Position numbers and translations under genes: made by a program. A stretch of 64,000 bases of DNA from Palsa-506 sp963709075. Lineage in GTDB: Bacteria > Actinomycetota > Actinomycetes > Streptosporangiales > Streptosporangiaceae. The first letter of the stretch is position 1; each line of letters opens with the position of its first letter. The stretch covers positions 310,001 through 374,000 of the forward strand of contig CAVPUY010000014.1 in the NCBI GenBank assembly GCA_963709075.1, in the 5' to 3' direction. The notes beneath the pieces are model-generated. The model was not told where the DNA came from. It saw only the letters and a list, made by a program, of their open reading frames with translations, and did no database searches. Positions 33,784 to 42,491 of this stretch are shown piece after piece.

Positions 33784-34727
33784 TCGGGCTGGCGGCGATC
33801 GAAGCGGCCCGCGAGCGGATCAAGGGCGCCGCGATCCGGACGCCGCTGGTGCGCCTGCACGTCGAGGATGCCCCGGCCGAGATCTACCTCAAGCTGGAGA
33901 ACCTCCAGCCGATCAACTCGTTCAAGATCCGTGGCGCGACCAACGCGATCATGCTCGCGCCCGCGAGCGAGCGGGCGAAAGGCCTGGTCACCGCCAGTGC
34001 CGGGAATATGGCCCAGGGAGTGGCGTGGGCTGCGCGCGAGCTCGGCGTTCCGGCCACGATCATCGTGCCTGACCACGCGCCCGAGGCGAAGCTGGCGGCG
34101 ATCGAGCGCCTCGGCGGCCGGGTGCTGAAACTGCCCTACGACGACTGGTGGAACGTGATCATCACCGGCCAGGTGCCGGGGGTCGACGGGCTGTTCGTGC
34201 ACCCGGTGCAGGACGCCGGGGTGATGGCCGGAAACGGGACGATCGGGCTGGAGATCCTCGACGACCTGCCCGACCCGGACGCGGTCGTGATCCCGTACGG
34301 CGGCGGCGGGCTGACCGTCGGCATCGGCACCGCGATCAGGGCGCTGCGGCCGGAAACGAAGATCTTCACCGCCGAGCCTGCCACCGGCGCCGCGCTGGTC
34401 GCCGCGGTTGCGGCCGGGCAGCCAGTCGACGTCGGCTACCAGCCCTCGTTCGTGGACGGATCCGGCAGCAGGCGGGTGCTTGACAGCATGTGGCCGCTCG
34501 TCCGGCCGCTGGTCGACTCCGCCCTGGCGATCGGCGTCGCCGAGGTCGCCGCCGCGGTGCGAACGCTCGCCGAGCGGGTCCGGGTGATCGCCGAGGGCGC
34601 GGGCGCGCTTGCCCCGGCCGCGGCGCTGACCGGCCGGGCCGGCCCGGGGAAGGTCGTGTGCGTCGTCTCCGGCGGAAACATCAACCTGACCAAGCTGGCC
34701 GAGATCCTTACCGGAGCCGCAAACTAG
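33780..34727 (+). CDS. Threonine/serine dehydratase-like PLP lyase
   Basis: The 315-residue fold-type II PLP enzyme has the Lys of NSFKIRGATNAI near 50, SAGNMAQGVAWAA near 80 (cofactor phosphate region) and the glycine loop PYGGGGLTVGIG near 175, ending with VVCVVSGGNIN. It is shorter than biosynthetic IlvA because the regulatory domain is missing, so a catabolic dehydratase, a racemase or an EutB-like lyase is likely. GGAGGTGGAG lies before the GTG at 33780, which overlaps the cyclodeaminase stop (GTGA). Confidence 0.9.
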   Translation: MIGLAAIEAARERIKGAAIRTPLVRLHVEDAPAEIYLKLENLQPINSFKIRGATNAIMLAPASERAKGLVTASAGNMAQGVAWAARELGVPATIIVPDHAPEAKLAAIERLGGRVLKLPYDDWWNVIITGQVPGVDGLFVHPVQDAGVMAGNGTIGLEILDDLPDPDAVVIPYGGGGLTVGIGTAIRALRPETKIFTAEPATGAALVAAVAAGQPVDVGYQPSFVDGSGSRRVLDSMWPLVRPLVDSALAIGVAEVAAAVRTLAERVRVIAEGAGALAPAAALTGRAGPGKVVCVVSGGNINLTKLAEILTGAAN

Positions 34728-34983
34728 GACAGCCGGCCGCCGGCTAAGACCAGAAAGCACATGTGAAACGGGAACCCCGGCGGAGCTGTCCGTCCGGCGC
34801 GGCCCGTCCGCAGCCGGGGAACCGCGCCGCCCTGGCCCCGGCAGCTCCCGCCGCGGGCGCCGGCGGGCGTGCCCGATTGCGATCGAATCACAACTGTCAG
34901 CCAAATCCCCAAAACGCTTCCCTTGCGCTGATGTGCGGCGCAATGGTTTGCTCAGCAACGTTTTCGACCGCTGGGGAGGCGCC

Positions 34984-35424
34984 TTGGACTTCCGTGTCGT
35001 CCGCAGCGCCGAAGCACGCTGGCAGGGAACGGTGCCGGAAGGCGGCGGCCGGATCACCCTCGGCAGCGGCGCTTTCGACGGGCCGTACTCGCTGCGGGCC
35101 AGGGTCGAGGACGTCGAGCGCGCCACCAACCCGGAAGAGCTGCTCGGCGCCGCCGAGGCCGGCTGCTTCACGATGTCGCTCGCGAACCTGCTGGGCGAGG
35201 CGGGTCATCCCGCGAGGGATATCCGCACTACCGCGCGCGTGACGCTCGCGTCGGCCGGCCGCGGCTTCGACATCACCCGGATCGAGCTGACGACGGTCGG
35301 CGACGTTCCCGGCGTCGACGACGCGTTCTTCGCGGACCTGGCGCGGCAGGCGAAGGACTGCACGATCTCGCGTGCCCTGGCCGGCACCGAGATCACGCTT
35401 GAGGCGAGCCTGGCCAGTGCCTGA
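34984..35424 (+). CDS. OsmC/Ohr family peroxiredoxin-like protein
   Basis: The 146-residue protein has the OsmC fold with the reactive Cys in NPEELLGAAEAGCFTMSLANLL and the second Cys in RQAKDCTISRALAGTEI. OsmC proteins reduce organic hydroperoxides through this Cys pair. TTG 34984 was chosen because GGGGAGG lies at good spacing and family members start here (LDFRVVRSAEARW); the longer upstream frame lacks a start site with a ribosome site. The 256-bp leader 34728-34983 contains AT-richer promoter-like sequence but no gene. Confidence 0.92.
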   Translation: MDFRVVRSAEARWQGTVPEGGGRITLGSGAFDGPYSLRARVEDVERATNPEELLGAAEAGCFTMSLANLLGEAGHPARDIRTTARVTLASAGRGFDITRIELTTVGDVPGVDDAFFADLARQAKDCTISRALAGTEITLEASLASA

Positions 35425-35528
35425 GCCGGCCAGGTCCGGCCCGGCCGCCGGGGTTGTCAGCCCATCTGCGTGCGCCGGATCACCTGACTCCAGCGCTTGA
35501 CGTATCCAGGAAAACGGAGGCCCTATTC

Positions 35529-36677
35529 ATGCGTAGAGGCGGAACCATCGCCGCGGTCGCGCTCGGCGCGCTGGTCGTGGCTGGCTGCGGCAGCAGCGGG
35601 ACGAGCAGCGGCGGGAGCAGCCCGGCAGCGGTCAAGTCATGCGTCGCGGCGATCGGGATGGAGGGCCCGCTGACCGGCCCGGTGGCTGTTCTCGGCCAGG
35701 AGCAGCTGCACTTCGCCGAGCTCGCGGTCTCGATGGACAACAAGGCCAACAAGACGAAGATCACCATCACTCAGGGCGACACGCAGCTGCAGCCGTCGCA
35801 GGCCACCACGGTTACCCAGCAGCTCACCTCGAACTCGAAGATCGTGGCCGTGGTCGGCCCGGCGGGCAGCCAGGAAGTCGAGGCTGTCGGCCCGCTGATG
35901 ACCAGGGCCGGGATGCCCTTCATCTCCGGGTCAGCAACTGCCGCTGCCCTGACCACCGGCAAGTACCCGACGTTCTTCCGGGTGGTGTCCAAGGACAGCG
36001 TGCAGGGACCGCAGGACGCCCACTACATCGTGAGCAACCTGCACCCGAAGGCGCTGATGATCGTCGACGACCAGGAGGCCTACTCGACCGGTCTGGTCGC
36101 GGCCATGCTGCCGGTCTTCAAGGCGGCCGGGATCAAGGTCGATCACGAGTCGGTGTCGCAGAAGGTAACCGACTTCTCCTCGCTGGTCAGCAAGGTCACG
36201 CCGGCCACGTCGGTGGTGGTGCTGCCGTGGCAGGTTGCGGCCAACGCGCAGCAGTTCGGCCGCGACCTGGCCCAGCAGCACAAGAAGGCCGTCATCTTCG
36301 GCACCGACGGCCTGTTCTCGCCGGGCACGTTCACGATCAACGGCTCGTATGTGTCCTCGTTCGGCCCGGACATCACCGGTATTCCGGCCGACGCGGCGAT
36401 CGCCGCGGCCGCCAAGGCGAAGTACGGCTCCTTCGGCACGTTCGGGCCGCCGGTCTTCGCGGCGACGCACGTCATCGACGAGGCGATCGCCTCGGTCTGC
36501 AAGTCCGGCCAGACCCCGACCCGCAGCAACGTGCTGGCCGCGATCAAGAAGACGAGCGAGGCGACCACGATCCTGGGGCAGCCGATCTCCTTCGATTCGC
36601 ACGGCGACCTGGTCCACGGCAAGTTCTTCCTGTTCAAGATCAACTCATCGGGTGCGTACAAGCTCATCCCAGGCTGA
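35529..36677 (+). CDS. Branched-chain amino acid ABC transporter, substrate-binding lipoprotein
   Basis: The 382-residue protein begins with a lipoprotein signal ending in VVAGC (lipobox), then a Gly/Ser linker. The periplasmic-binding fold of type I follows, with GMEGPLTGPVAVLG, VGPAGSQEVEAVGPLMTRAGMPFISGSATA and FFRVVSKDSVQGPQDA. This is the LivK/LivJ family, which captures branched-chain amino acids, amides or other polar ligands. GGAGG eight bases before the ATG sets the start. It leads a five-gene import operon and is followed by a strong hairpin that should raise its dosage. Confidence 0.94.
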   Translation: MRRGGTIAAVALGALVVAGCGSSGTSSGGSSPAAVKSCVAAIGMEGPLTGPVAVLGQEQLHFAELAVSMDNKANKTKITITQGDTQLQPSQATTVTQQLTSNSKIVAVVGPAGSQEVEAVGPLMTRAGMPFISGSATAAALTTGKYPTFFRVVSKDSVQGPQDAHYIVSNLHPKALMIVDDQEAYSTGLVAAMLPVFKAAGIKVDHESVSQKVTDFSSLVSKVTPATSVVVLPWQVAANAQQFGRDLAQQHKKAVIFGTDGLFSPGTFTINGSYVSSFGPDITGIPADAAIAAAAKAKYGSFGTFGPPVFAATHVIDEAIASVCKSGQTPTRSNVLAAIKKTSEATTILGQPISFDSHGDLVHGKFFLFKINSSGAYKLIPG

Positions 36678-36684
36678 TCAAGGC

Positions 36685-36733
36685 GCGCCGGGCGGCGCGC
36701 CTGCCCACCGGGGGCAGGCGCGCCGCCCGGCGC
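36685..36733 (+). terminator. Perfect 22-bp hairpin between binding protein and permease genes
   Basis: The arms 36685-36706 and 36712-36733 are exact complements with a 5-nt loop ACCGG, one of the strongest hairpins in the window. It lies between the stop of the binding protein and the first permease. Such attenuating or mRNA-protecting structures commonly let binding proteins outnumber permeases. Confidence 0.75.
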
Positions 36734-36759
36734 ATGATCCTCGGGCAGGACTTCTGCGG

Positions 36760-37677
36760 ATGGCGTTCTTCTTCCAGGAACTAGTGAACGGCGTCACCAC
36801 CGGCGCGCTTTATGCGCTGGTGGCGCTCGGCTTCTCGATGGTCTACGGGGTGCTGAAGCTGCTCAACTTCGCGCACGGCGACTTGTACATGATCGGGGCG
36901 TACATCGGCTTCTTCGTGATCCAGTGGTTCGGCGGGCCCTCGGCGCTGACGATCCCGGTGCCGCTGCTGCTGCTGATCATGTTCGTGCTCGCCGCTGTCG
37001 TGGTCGGCGGCCTGGGAGTCGCGATCGAGCGGTTCGCCTACCGGCCGCTGCGGGACGCGCCGCGGATCGCCCCGCTGATCACCGCGATCGGCATCTCGTT
37101 CTTCCTGGAAAGCTCGGCGCTGCTGCTGTTCGGCGCGCAATACCGGGTCTACAACACGCCGGAGTTCATCTCGTTCTCGTCCGGGATCCAGATCGGGTCA
37201 GTCAGCATCGACTCGGTGCAGATACTGGTCCTGGTCCTTGGCCTGGCGCTCACGGCCGGCCTGCGGCAGCTGGTCCGCCGGACGAAGCTCGGCAAGCAGA
37301 TGCGGGCGGTGGCCGCCGACCGGGAAGCGGCCGAGATGATGGGCATCAACGTGAACTTTACGATTGCGGCCACGTTCTTCCTCGGCTCGGCGCTCGCGGG
37401 CGTGGCCGGCGTGATGGGCGGGCTGCTGTTCAATCAGGTAACTTCCACGATCGGCTTCATCGTCGGCCTCAAGGCCTTCACCGCGGCCGTGGTCGGCGGG
37501 ATCGGCTCGCTGCCCGGCGCGATGCTCGGCGGCCTGCTGATCGGCATCGCGGAGTCGTTCATCACCGGATACATCTCCTCGACGTACACCAACCTGCTGG
37601 TGTTCGCGCTGCTGATCACCGTGATGCTGGTACGGCCGAGCGGGCTGCTCGGCACGGCGCAGCTGCAGAAGGTATGA
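36760..37677 (+). CDS. Branched-chain amino acid ABC transporter permease, LivH type
   Basis: The 305-residue inner-membrane permease has eight to nine helices. It shows the LivH landmarks ALGFSMVYGVLKLLNFAHGDLYMIGAY at the start and the cytoplasmic RAVAADREAAEMMGINVNFTIAATFFLGSALAG loop that contacts the ATPases. GGIGSLPGAMLGGLLIG and VRPSGLLG follow. The ATG at 36760 begins MAFFFQELVNGV, the usual family start; the upstream in-frame sequence overlaps the hairpin and is not family-like. Confidence 0.94.
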   Translation: MAFFFQELVNGVTTGALYALVALGFSMVYGVLKLLNFAHGDLYMIGAYIGFFVIQWFGGPSALTIPVPLLLLIMFVLAAVVVGGLGVAIERFAYRPLRDAPRIAPLITAIGISFFLESSALLLFGAQYRVYNTPEFISFSSGIQIGSVSIDSVQILVLVLGLALTAGLRQLVRRTKLGKQMRAVAADREAAEMMGINVNFTIAATFFLGSALAGVAGVMGGLLFNQVTSTIGFIVGLKAFTAAVVGGIGSLPGAMLGGLLIGIAESFITGYISSTYTNLLVFALLITVMLVRPSGLLGTAQLQKV

Positions 37678-37684
37678 GGCCGTC

Positions 37685-39124
37685 GTGAGCACCGAGCCGC
37701 AGCCGCCCGCGCCAGCCGGACCGCAGGTCGGGGCCGACGAGTGGGCCGCCAGGCAGGCACACAGGCGTGAGCACCTGCCATCGGTGCTCGGCCGCGGGCA
37801 GCGCCTGCTCGAGCGGGTCGGCTGGTGGCCCTGGCTGCTCGTCGCCGGCCTCGCCGGGGCCGCGCTGCCGCTGATCGGCCTCGGCGGGTTCCAGCTCCAG
37901 GTGGGCATCGACTCCCTGGTGCTCGCGCTGCTCGCGCTCGGGCTGAACGTCGTGGTCGGGTGGACCGGGCTGCTCGATCTCGGTTACGTGGCGTTCTTCG
38001 GGTTCGGCGCCTACGGCTTCGCGCTGCTGTCCTCGAGTCAGCTCGGGATCCACCTGTGGGCGATCGCGTCGGTGCCGATCGTGATGGCCGCCGCCGCGAT
38101 CCTGGGGCTGCTGGTCGGGCTGCCGTCCCGCCGGCTGATCGGCGACTACCTGGCGATCGTGACGTTGTTCTTCGGCGAGGCGTTCGTCGAGTTCACCAAC
38201 AACGTGGCGCCGAGCAAGCTGGGCGGGCCGGACGGGATCGTCGGGATTGACCCGATCCGGTTCTTCGGCATCCAGCTCACGACCAACACGGGCTATTACT
38301 ACCTGCTGCTGGTCGTGGTGCTGCTCACGATGAGCGCGATGCGGCTGCTCGAAGGATCGCGCACCGGCCGGGGCTGGCGGGCGGTCCGCGAGGATCCGCT
38401 GGCCGCGGCATCGATGACGATCCCGGTCAACTGGGTGAAGCTGATGGCATTCGCGCTCGGCGCCATGATCGCGGCGCTGGCCGGCTCGATCTTCGCGGCG
38501 CAGCAGATCAGCGTTTTCCCGCCGGACTTCGACACGCCGTACCTGATCCTGGTCTACGCCGCGCTGATCCTCGGCGGCGCGGGCAGCGTCGGCGGGGCGG
38601 TGGTGGGCGCGCTGGTGCTGAACATCACGCTGGACGGCGTCCTGCGCAGCCCCGCCGACGCCGGCTACGTCTTCTACGGCCTGATCCTGGTGACCTTGCT
38701 GGTCAAGATGCGGCCGTGGCGGAAACTGGCTGCGGTCGTGGCCGCGATCGCCGCGTTCGGGTTCGCCGCGCACGCGATCGCCGGGGCGATCTCGGCGAGC
38801 GCGGTGGCCGGCGGGCCGGGTTCCGGCGGCTGGATCGGTGATGCGCTGCGCGACTGGGTGATCGTCCCGGCCAATCCGCAAGTCCCGGGGAACTATGGTT
38901 TCGTCCTGCTGGTGTGCCTGCTGATCGCGCTCGTCCAGCTGCACGACCCGTGGCGAACCATCCTGCTGGTGCCGACCATCTACCTGGCATCGTTCGTGTG
39001 GGAAAGCCGGCTGGTCCTCGAGCCGGCGATCACCAGGCAGCTCATGATCGGCGCGATCCTGATCGTGATGATGAACGCCCGGCCGCAGGGGCTGCTCGGC
39101 ACCCGGCGCGTTGAGGTCGTGTGA
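37685..39124 (+). CDS. Branched-chain amino acid ABC transporter permease, LivM type
   Basis: The 479-residue permease is longer than many LivM proteins. The family core (ALLALGLNVVVGWTGLLDLGYVAFFGFGAYGF, EDPLAAASMTIPV with the ATPase-contact loop, LILGGAGSVGGAVVGALVL) is followed by several extra helices (about residues 340-470) and the end motif NARPQGLLGTRRVEV. The GTG start lies 7 bp after livH with GAGG upstream. The added C-terminal helices are a common actinobacterial variant. Confidence 0.93.
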   Translation: MSTEPQPPAPAGPQVGADEWAARQAHRREHLPSVLGRGQRLLERVGWWPWLLVAGLAGAALPLIGLGGFQLQVGIDSLVLALLALGLNVVVGWTGLLDLGYVAFFGFGAYGFALLSSSQLGIHLWAIASVPIVMAAAAILGLLVGLPSRRLIGDYLAIVTLFFGEAFVEFTNNVAPSKLGGPDGIVGIDPIRFFGIQLTTNTGYYYLLLVVVLLTMSAMRLLEGSRTGRGWRAVREDPLAAASMTIPVNWVKLMAFALGAMIAALAGSIFAAQQISVFPPDFDTPYLILVYAALILGGAGSVGGAVVGALVLNITLDGVLRSPADAGYVFYGLILVTLLVKMRPWRKLAAVVAAIAAFGFAAHAIAGAISASAVAGGPGSGGWIGDALRDWVIVPANPQVPGNYGFVLLVCLLIALVQLHDPWRTILLVPTIYLASFVWESRLVLEPAITRQLMIGAILIVMMNARPQGLLGTRRVEVV

Positions 39125-39125
39125 A

Positions 39126-39995
39126 GTGGGCGAACGCGAGCGGCTGACCGGGGCGGGCGGCAGCGCCGCGCCGCCAGCGGGCGGCACCGGAGGCCCCGCC
39201 GGGCCGGTGCTCGAACTCGACCACGTCTCGCTGTCGTTCGGCGGCCTGCGCGCGCTTTCCGACCTGGAGCTGAACGTCCGCGACGCCGAGGTGGTCAGCG
39301 TGATCGGGCCCAACGGGGCAGGCAAGACGACGGTCTTCAACGTGATCACCGGCATCTACCAGCCGAGTTCGGGGGACGTCAGGTTCGCGGGGCGGTCGAT
39401 TGCCGGCCAGTCACCGCACAGCATCGCCCGGCTCGGGATCGCGCGCACGTTCCAGAGCCTCCGGCTGTTCCTGAACATGTCGGTGATCGAAAACGTGCTG
39501 GCCGCGACGTACGGCGGCACCAGGGCGACGCCGGCCGAATCGGTGCTCCGGCTGCCGCGAGCCCGGCGCGAGGAGCGGGCGGCGCGGGCGCTGGCCGAGG
39601 ACATTCTGTCGTTCTTCGGCCAGCGGCTGGCCGGATACCGCTGGGATCAGCCCGCGTACTCGTTGTCGTACGCGAACCGCCGGCGGCTGGAGATCGCCCG
39701 GGCGCTCGCCACCAGGCCCAGGCTGCTGCTGCTCGATGAGCCAGCGGCCGGGATGAATCCCGCCGAGACGCACGAGGTCACCGAGCTGATCGGGCGGTTG
39801 CGCGCCGAGCGGGACCTGGCGATCCTGGTGATCGAGCACGACATGCACGTGGTCGAGGGCTGCTCCGACCGGGTGATCGCGCTCGATCACGGCGTCAAGA
39901 TCGCCGAGGGGAGCTTCGATGAGGTCGCGGGTCATCCGGCTGTAGTGGAGGCCTACATGGGGCGCGATCCCGAGGCGCTGGCGGAGCCGGAATGA
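39126..39995 (+). CDS. Branched-chain amino acid ABC transporter ATPase, LivG type
   Basis: The 289-residue ATPase has Walker A GPNGAGKTTVFNVITG near residue 65, the LivG-type FQSLRLFLNMSVIENVL, signature region SLSYANRRRLEIARAL (SLSYANRR in place of canonical LSGGQ), Walker B LLLLDEPAAGMNP and the H-loop IEHDMHVVEG. A GTG at 39126 just after the livM stop is the likely start. About 20 Gly/Ala-rich residues precede the domain. It pairs with the LivF-type gene, with which it overlaps by ATGA. Confidence 0.93.
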   Translation: MGERERLTGAGGSAAPPAGGTGGPAGPVLELDHVSLSFGGLRALSDLELNVRDAEVVSVIGPNGAGKTTVFNVITGIYQPSSGDVRFAGRSIAGQSPHSIARLGIARTFQSLRLFLNMSVIENVLAATYGGTRATPAESVLRLPRARREERAARALAEDILSFFGQRLAGYRWDQPAYSLSYANRRRLEIARALATRPRLLLLDEPAAGMNPAETHEVTELIGRLRAERDLAILVIEHDMHVVEGCSDRVIALDHGVKIAEGSFDEVAGHPAVVEAYMGRDPEALAEPE

Positions 39996-40705
39996 GCGCA
40001 GTGCTGCTGAGCCTCGAGGACGTCACCACCTATTACGGGCAGATGCGCATCCTGGAGGGAATCTCGCTGCAGGTCGCCGAGGGCGAGCTCGTCTGCCTGC
40101 TCGGCGGCAATGCCTCCGGCAAGTCGACAACGCTGAAGACGGTCCTCGGGATCGTGCGGCCGCGGGCGGGACGGGTGCTGCTGGCCGGCCAGGACGTGAC
40201 GCACTGGCCGGTGCCGCGCCGGATCGCCAGCGGGGTCGCCATCGTGCCGGAGAACCGGCGGCTGTTCGCGGACATGACCGTGAGGGAGAACCTCGAGCTT
40301 GGCGCGGTGCTGCGCGGCCGCGAGACACTGGCCGACGACCTCGACCGAGTCCACGGGCTGTTCCCGCGGCTGGCCGAGCGCCAGCACCAGCTCGCGGGCA
40401 CGCTGTCCGGCGGCGAGCAGCAGATGGTCGCGATGGGCCGCGCGCTGATGTCCCGGCCTAGCCTGCTGCTGATGGACGAGCCGTCGATGGGCCTTTCGCC
40501 CGCGCTCGTGCAGCAGAACTTCCGCATTATCAAGGAGATCCACGCCTCCGGCGTGGCCGTGCTGATGGTCGAGCAGAACGCGGCGATGGCGCTGTCGATC
40601 GCCGACCGCGGTTATGTCCTGTCGACCGGGGAAATCGTGCTCCAGGGGTCCGCGGCCGAGCTGCTGCTCAGCGAGGACCTGAAGCGTGCGTATCTGGGCA
40701 GATGA
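39992..40705 (+). CDS. Branched-chain amino acid ABC transporter ATPase, LivF type
   Basis: The 237-residue ATPase carries Walker A GGNASGKSTT, VPENRRLFADMTVRENLELGA, signature LSGGEQQMVAMGRAL, Walker B LLLMDEPSMGLSP and the switch His replaced by VEQNAAMAL, as usual in LivF. This completes a full five-component import system (binding protein, two permeases, two ATPases) in one operon. Its start overlaps the LivG stop. The following hydrolase gene, 55 bp on, may be co-transcribed. Confidence 0.94.
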   Translation: MSAVLLSLEDVTTYYGQMRILEGISLQVAEGELVCLLGGNASGKSTTLKTVLGIVRPRAGRVLLAGQDVTHWPVPRRIASGVAIVPENRRLFADMTVRENLELGAVLRGRETLADDLDRVHGLFPRLAERQHQLAGTLSGGEQQMVAMGRALMSRPSLLLMDEPSMGLSPALVQQNFRIIKEIHASGVAVLMVEQNAAMALSIADRGYVLSTGEIVLQGSAAELLLSEDLKRAYLGR

Positions 40706-40760
40706 GCGATCGCCGGCGGCGTCATCCGGCCGCCGGGCATCCCGAGGGAGGGGCTGGCTG

Positions 40761-42425
40761 ATGAATCCGCTGTACCACCTGGCTGGCCGGGCGGTTGACC
40801 GCGCGTTTGACCTGCCCGCGGCGGCTGTGCCCTATCTGGTGCGCCGCGATGTCGCGACGGCGATGGCCGACGGCGTCGTCCTGCTCGGTGACCATTACCG
40901 GCCCGCCGGGGATGACCGGCCGCTTCCCGTGGTGCTGATCCGCTCGCCTTACGGCCGGGCGGGCCTCGCGGCCATCTTGTTCGCCGCCCCGCTGGCCCGC
41001 CGGGGTTTCCAGGTGTTCATCCAGAGCACCCGCGGGACGTTCGGCTCCGGCGGCCAGTTCCGCCCGTTCCTGTCTGAGCGCGAGGACGGCCTGGCCACCG
41101 TGGCGTGGCTGCGCGATCAATCGTGGTGTGACGGGCAGATCTCGATGACCGGCGGCAGCTATCTCGGCCACACGCAGTGGGCCGTTGCGCCGTATGCGGA
41201 CCCGCCGCTGCGGTCGGTATCGCTGCACGTCACGGCGGCGAAGATGTCCGCCGCCTTCTACGGTCACGGCGCGCCCGGCCTGCAGAACGCGCTGAGCTGG
41301 ACCCGGCTCATCGGCAGGCAGGAGCGGGGCCGCCTGCAAGCCATCCCGAGCCCGCGCCAGCTGGCCAGGCTGAAGCGAGCCATGCGGAAGGTTCCGCTGC
41401 AGGCCGCCGACGTCGATGTGGCCGGCGCGCCGGTGCCCTTCTGGCGGGACTTCGTCGAGCATGCCCCGCCGGGCGACGCGTTCTGGGCGGCCGCCGATCA
41501 TGACCGCGCCGACCTGACCCGGCTCCCGCCGGTCAGCATGGTGACCGGATGGTGGGACCTCTTCCTTCCCCTGCAGCTGCGTGACTACGCCGCGATCCGG
41601 GCGGCCGGCGTGACCGCGCGGATCACCATCGGGCCCTGGCTGCACGGCGAACCCGGCGAGCTGAAGGCCGCCACCCAGCAGGACATCGCCTGGCTGGACC
41701 ACCATCTGCGCGGCGGGCCGCCGCCATCGGGCGCGCCGGTGCGGGTCTTCCTCCAGCAGGCAGGCCGCTGGCTCGACTTCGCGGAGTGGCCGCCGCCTGG
41801 CGCCACGGGCACGGCCTATTACCTGCGCGCGGCAGGCGGCCTGAGCCCGGACGCCGAGCCCGGTGCCGCCGAGCCTGGCTCGTTCGTCTACGACCCGGCC
41901 GACCCGACGCCGTCGGCGGGCGGGCCGATGCTGCAGCCGCCGGGCAAGCAGGTCAGCAACGCCGCGATCGAGGCCAGGCCGGACGTGCTGACTTACACCA
42001 CCGATCCGCTTGCCGTCAGCCAGGACCTGGTGGGGCCCGTGCTTGCCCGCATCTTCGTGCGCACCGGCCGCCGGCACGCCGACCTCTTCGTCCGGGTCTG
42101 CGACGTCGACGCGAAGGGCGTGTCCCGTAACATCGTGGACGGCATCCGCCGGCTCTCGCCGCAGACGGTGCCGGCCGCCGACGTCCGGGTCGGGGACGAC
42201 GGGATCCTGGCGGTGGACGTCGAGCTTTTCCCGACGGCCTACCGGGTCATGGCCGGGCACCGGATCCGCGTGCAGGTCAGCGGAGGGGCATTCCCGAGGT
42301 TCGCCCGCAACTTCGGAACGCCGGAACCCTTCGCCGCGGCCACCAGGGCGCTGCGATGCCGGTTCGAGATCTACCACGACTCCCGGCACCCGGCATATGT
42401 CCTGCTGCCGGTGCTGCCCGGTTGA
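40761..42425 (+). CDS. CocE/NonD family hydrolase
   Basis: The 554-residue protein has an alpha/beta hydrolase core with DGVVLLGDHYRP, SPYGR, QSTRGTFGSGGQF, the nucleophile Ser in MTGGSYLGHTQWAVA near 155 and the Asp in VTGWWDLFLPLQLRDY. A C-terminal jelly-roll domain (about 350-554) follows, as in X-Pro dipeptidyl-peptidase and cocaine-esterase-type enzymes. They cleave esters, amides or peptides. GGAGGGG precedes the ATG. It lies behind the Liv importer, so the imported ligand could be its substrate or product; that is inference. Confidence 0.92.
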   Translation: MNPLYHLAGRAVDRAFDLPAAAVPYLVRRDVATAMADGVVLLGDHYRPAGDDRPLPVVLIRSPYGRAGLAAILFAAPLARRGFQVFIQSTRGTFGSGGQFRPFLSEREDGLATVAWLRDQSWCDGQISMTGGSYLGHTQWAVAPYADPPLRSVSLHVTAAKMSAAFYGHGAPGLQNALSWTRLIGRQERGRLQAIPSPRQLARLKRAMRKVPLQAADVDVAGAPVPFWRDFVEHAPPGDAFWAAADHDRADLTRLPPVSMVTGWWDLFLPLQLRDYAAIRAAGVTARITIGPWLHGEPGELKAATQQDIAWLDHHLRGGPPPSGAPVRVFLQQAGRWLDFAEWPPPGATGTAYYLRAAGGLSPDAEPGAAEPGSFVYDPADPTPSAGGPMLQPPGKQVSNAAIEARPDVLTYTTDPLAVSQDLVGPVLARIFVRTGRRHADLFVRVCDVDAKGVSRNIVDGIRRLSPQTVPAADVRVGDDGILAVDVELFPTAYRVMAGHRIRVQVSGGAFPRFARNFGTPEPFAAATRALRCRFEIYHDSRHPAYVLLPVLPG

Positions 42426-42491
42426 CGGCGGCGTCACTAGGCTGACAGCGGGCGCCCAGGCGCCGCGCCGAGCTGGGAGAAGTGGTCACCC

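Noticed and set aside
33276..35171. Long minus-strand open frame of 631 codons
   Set aside because: It is a GC-bias shadow opposite the cyclodeaminase, PLP-lyase and OsmC genes; it has no domain and no ribosome site.
37616..39355. Long minus-strand open frame of 579 codons
   Set aside because: It lies fully opposite the LivM permease gene and reads as Asp/Arg-rich sequence without any family feature.
40722..42437. Long minus-strand open frame of 571 codons
   Set aside because: It is a shadow of the CocE-type hydrolase, whose catalytic motifs are all on the plus strand.
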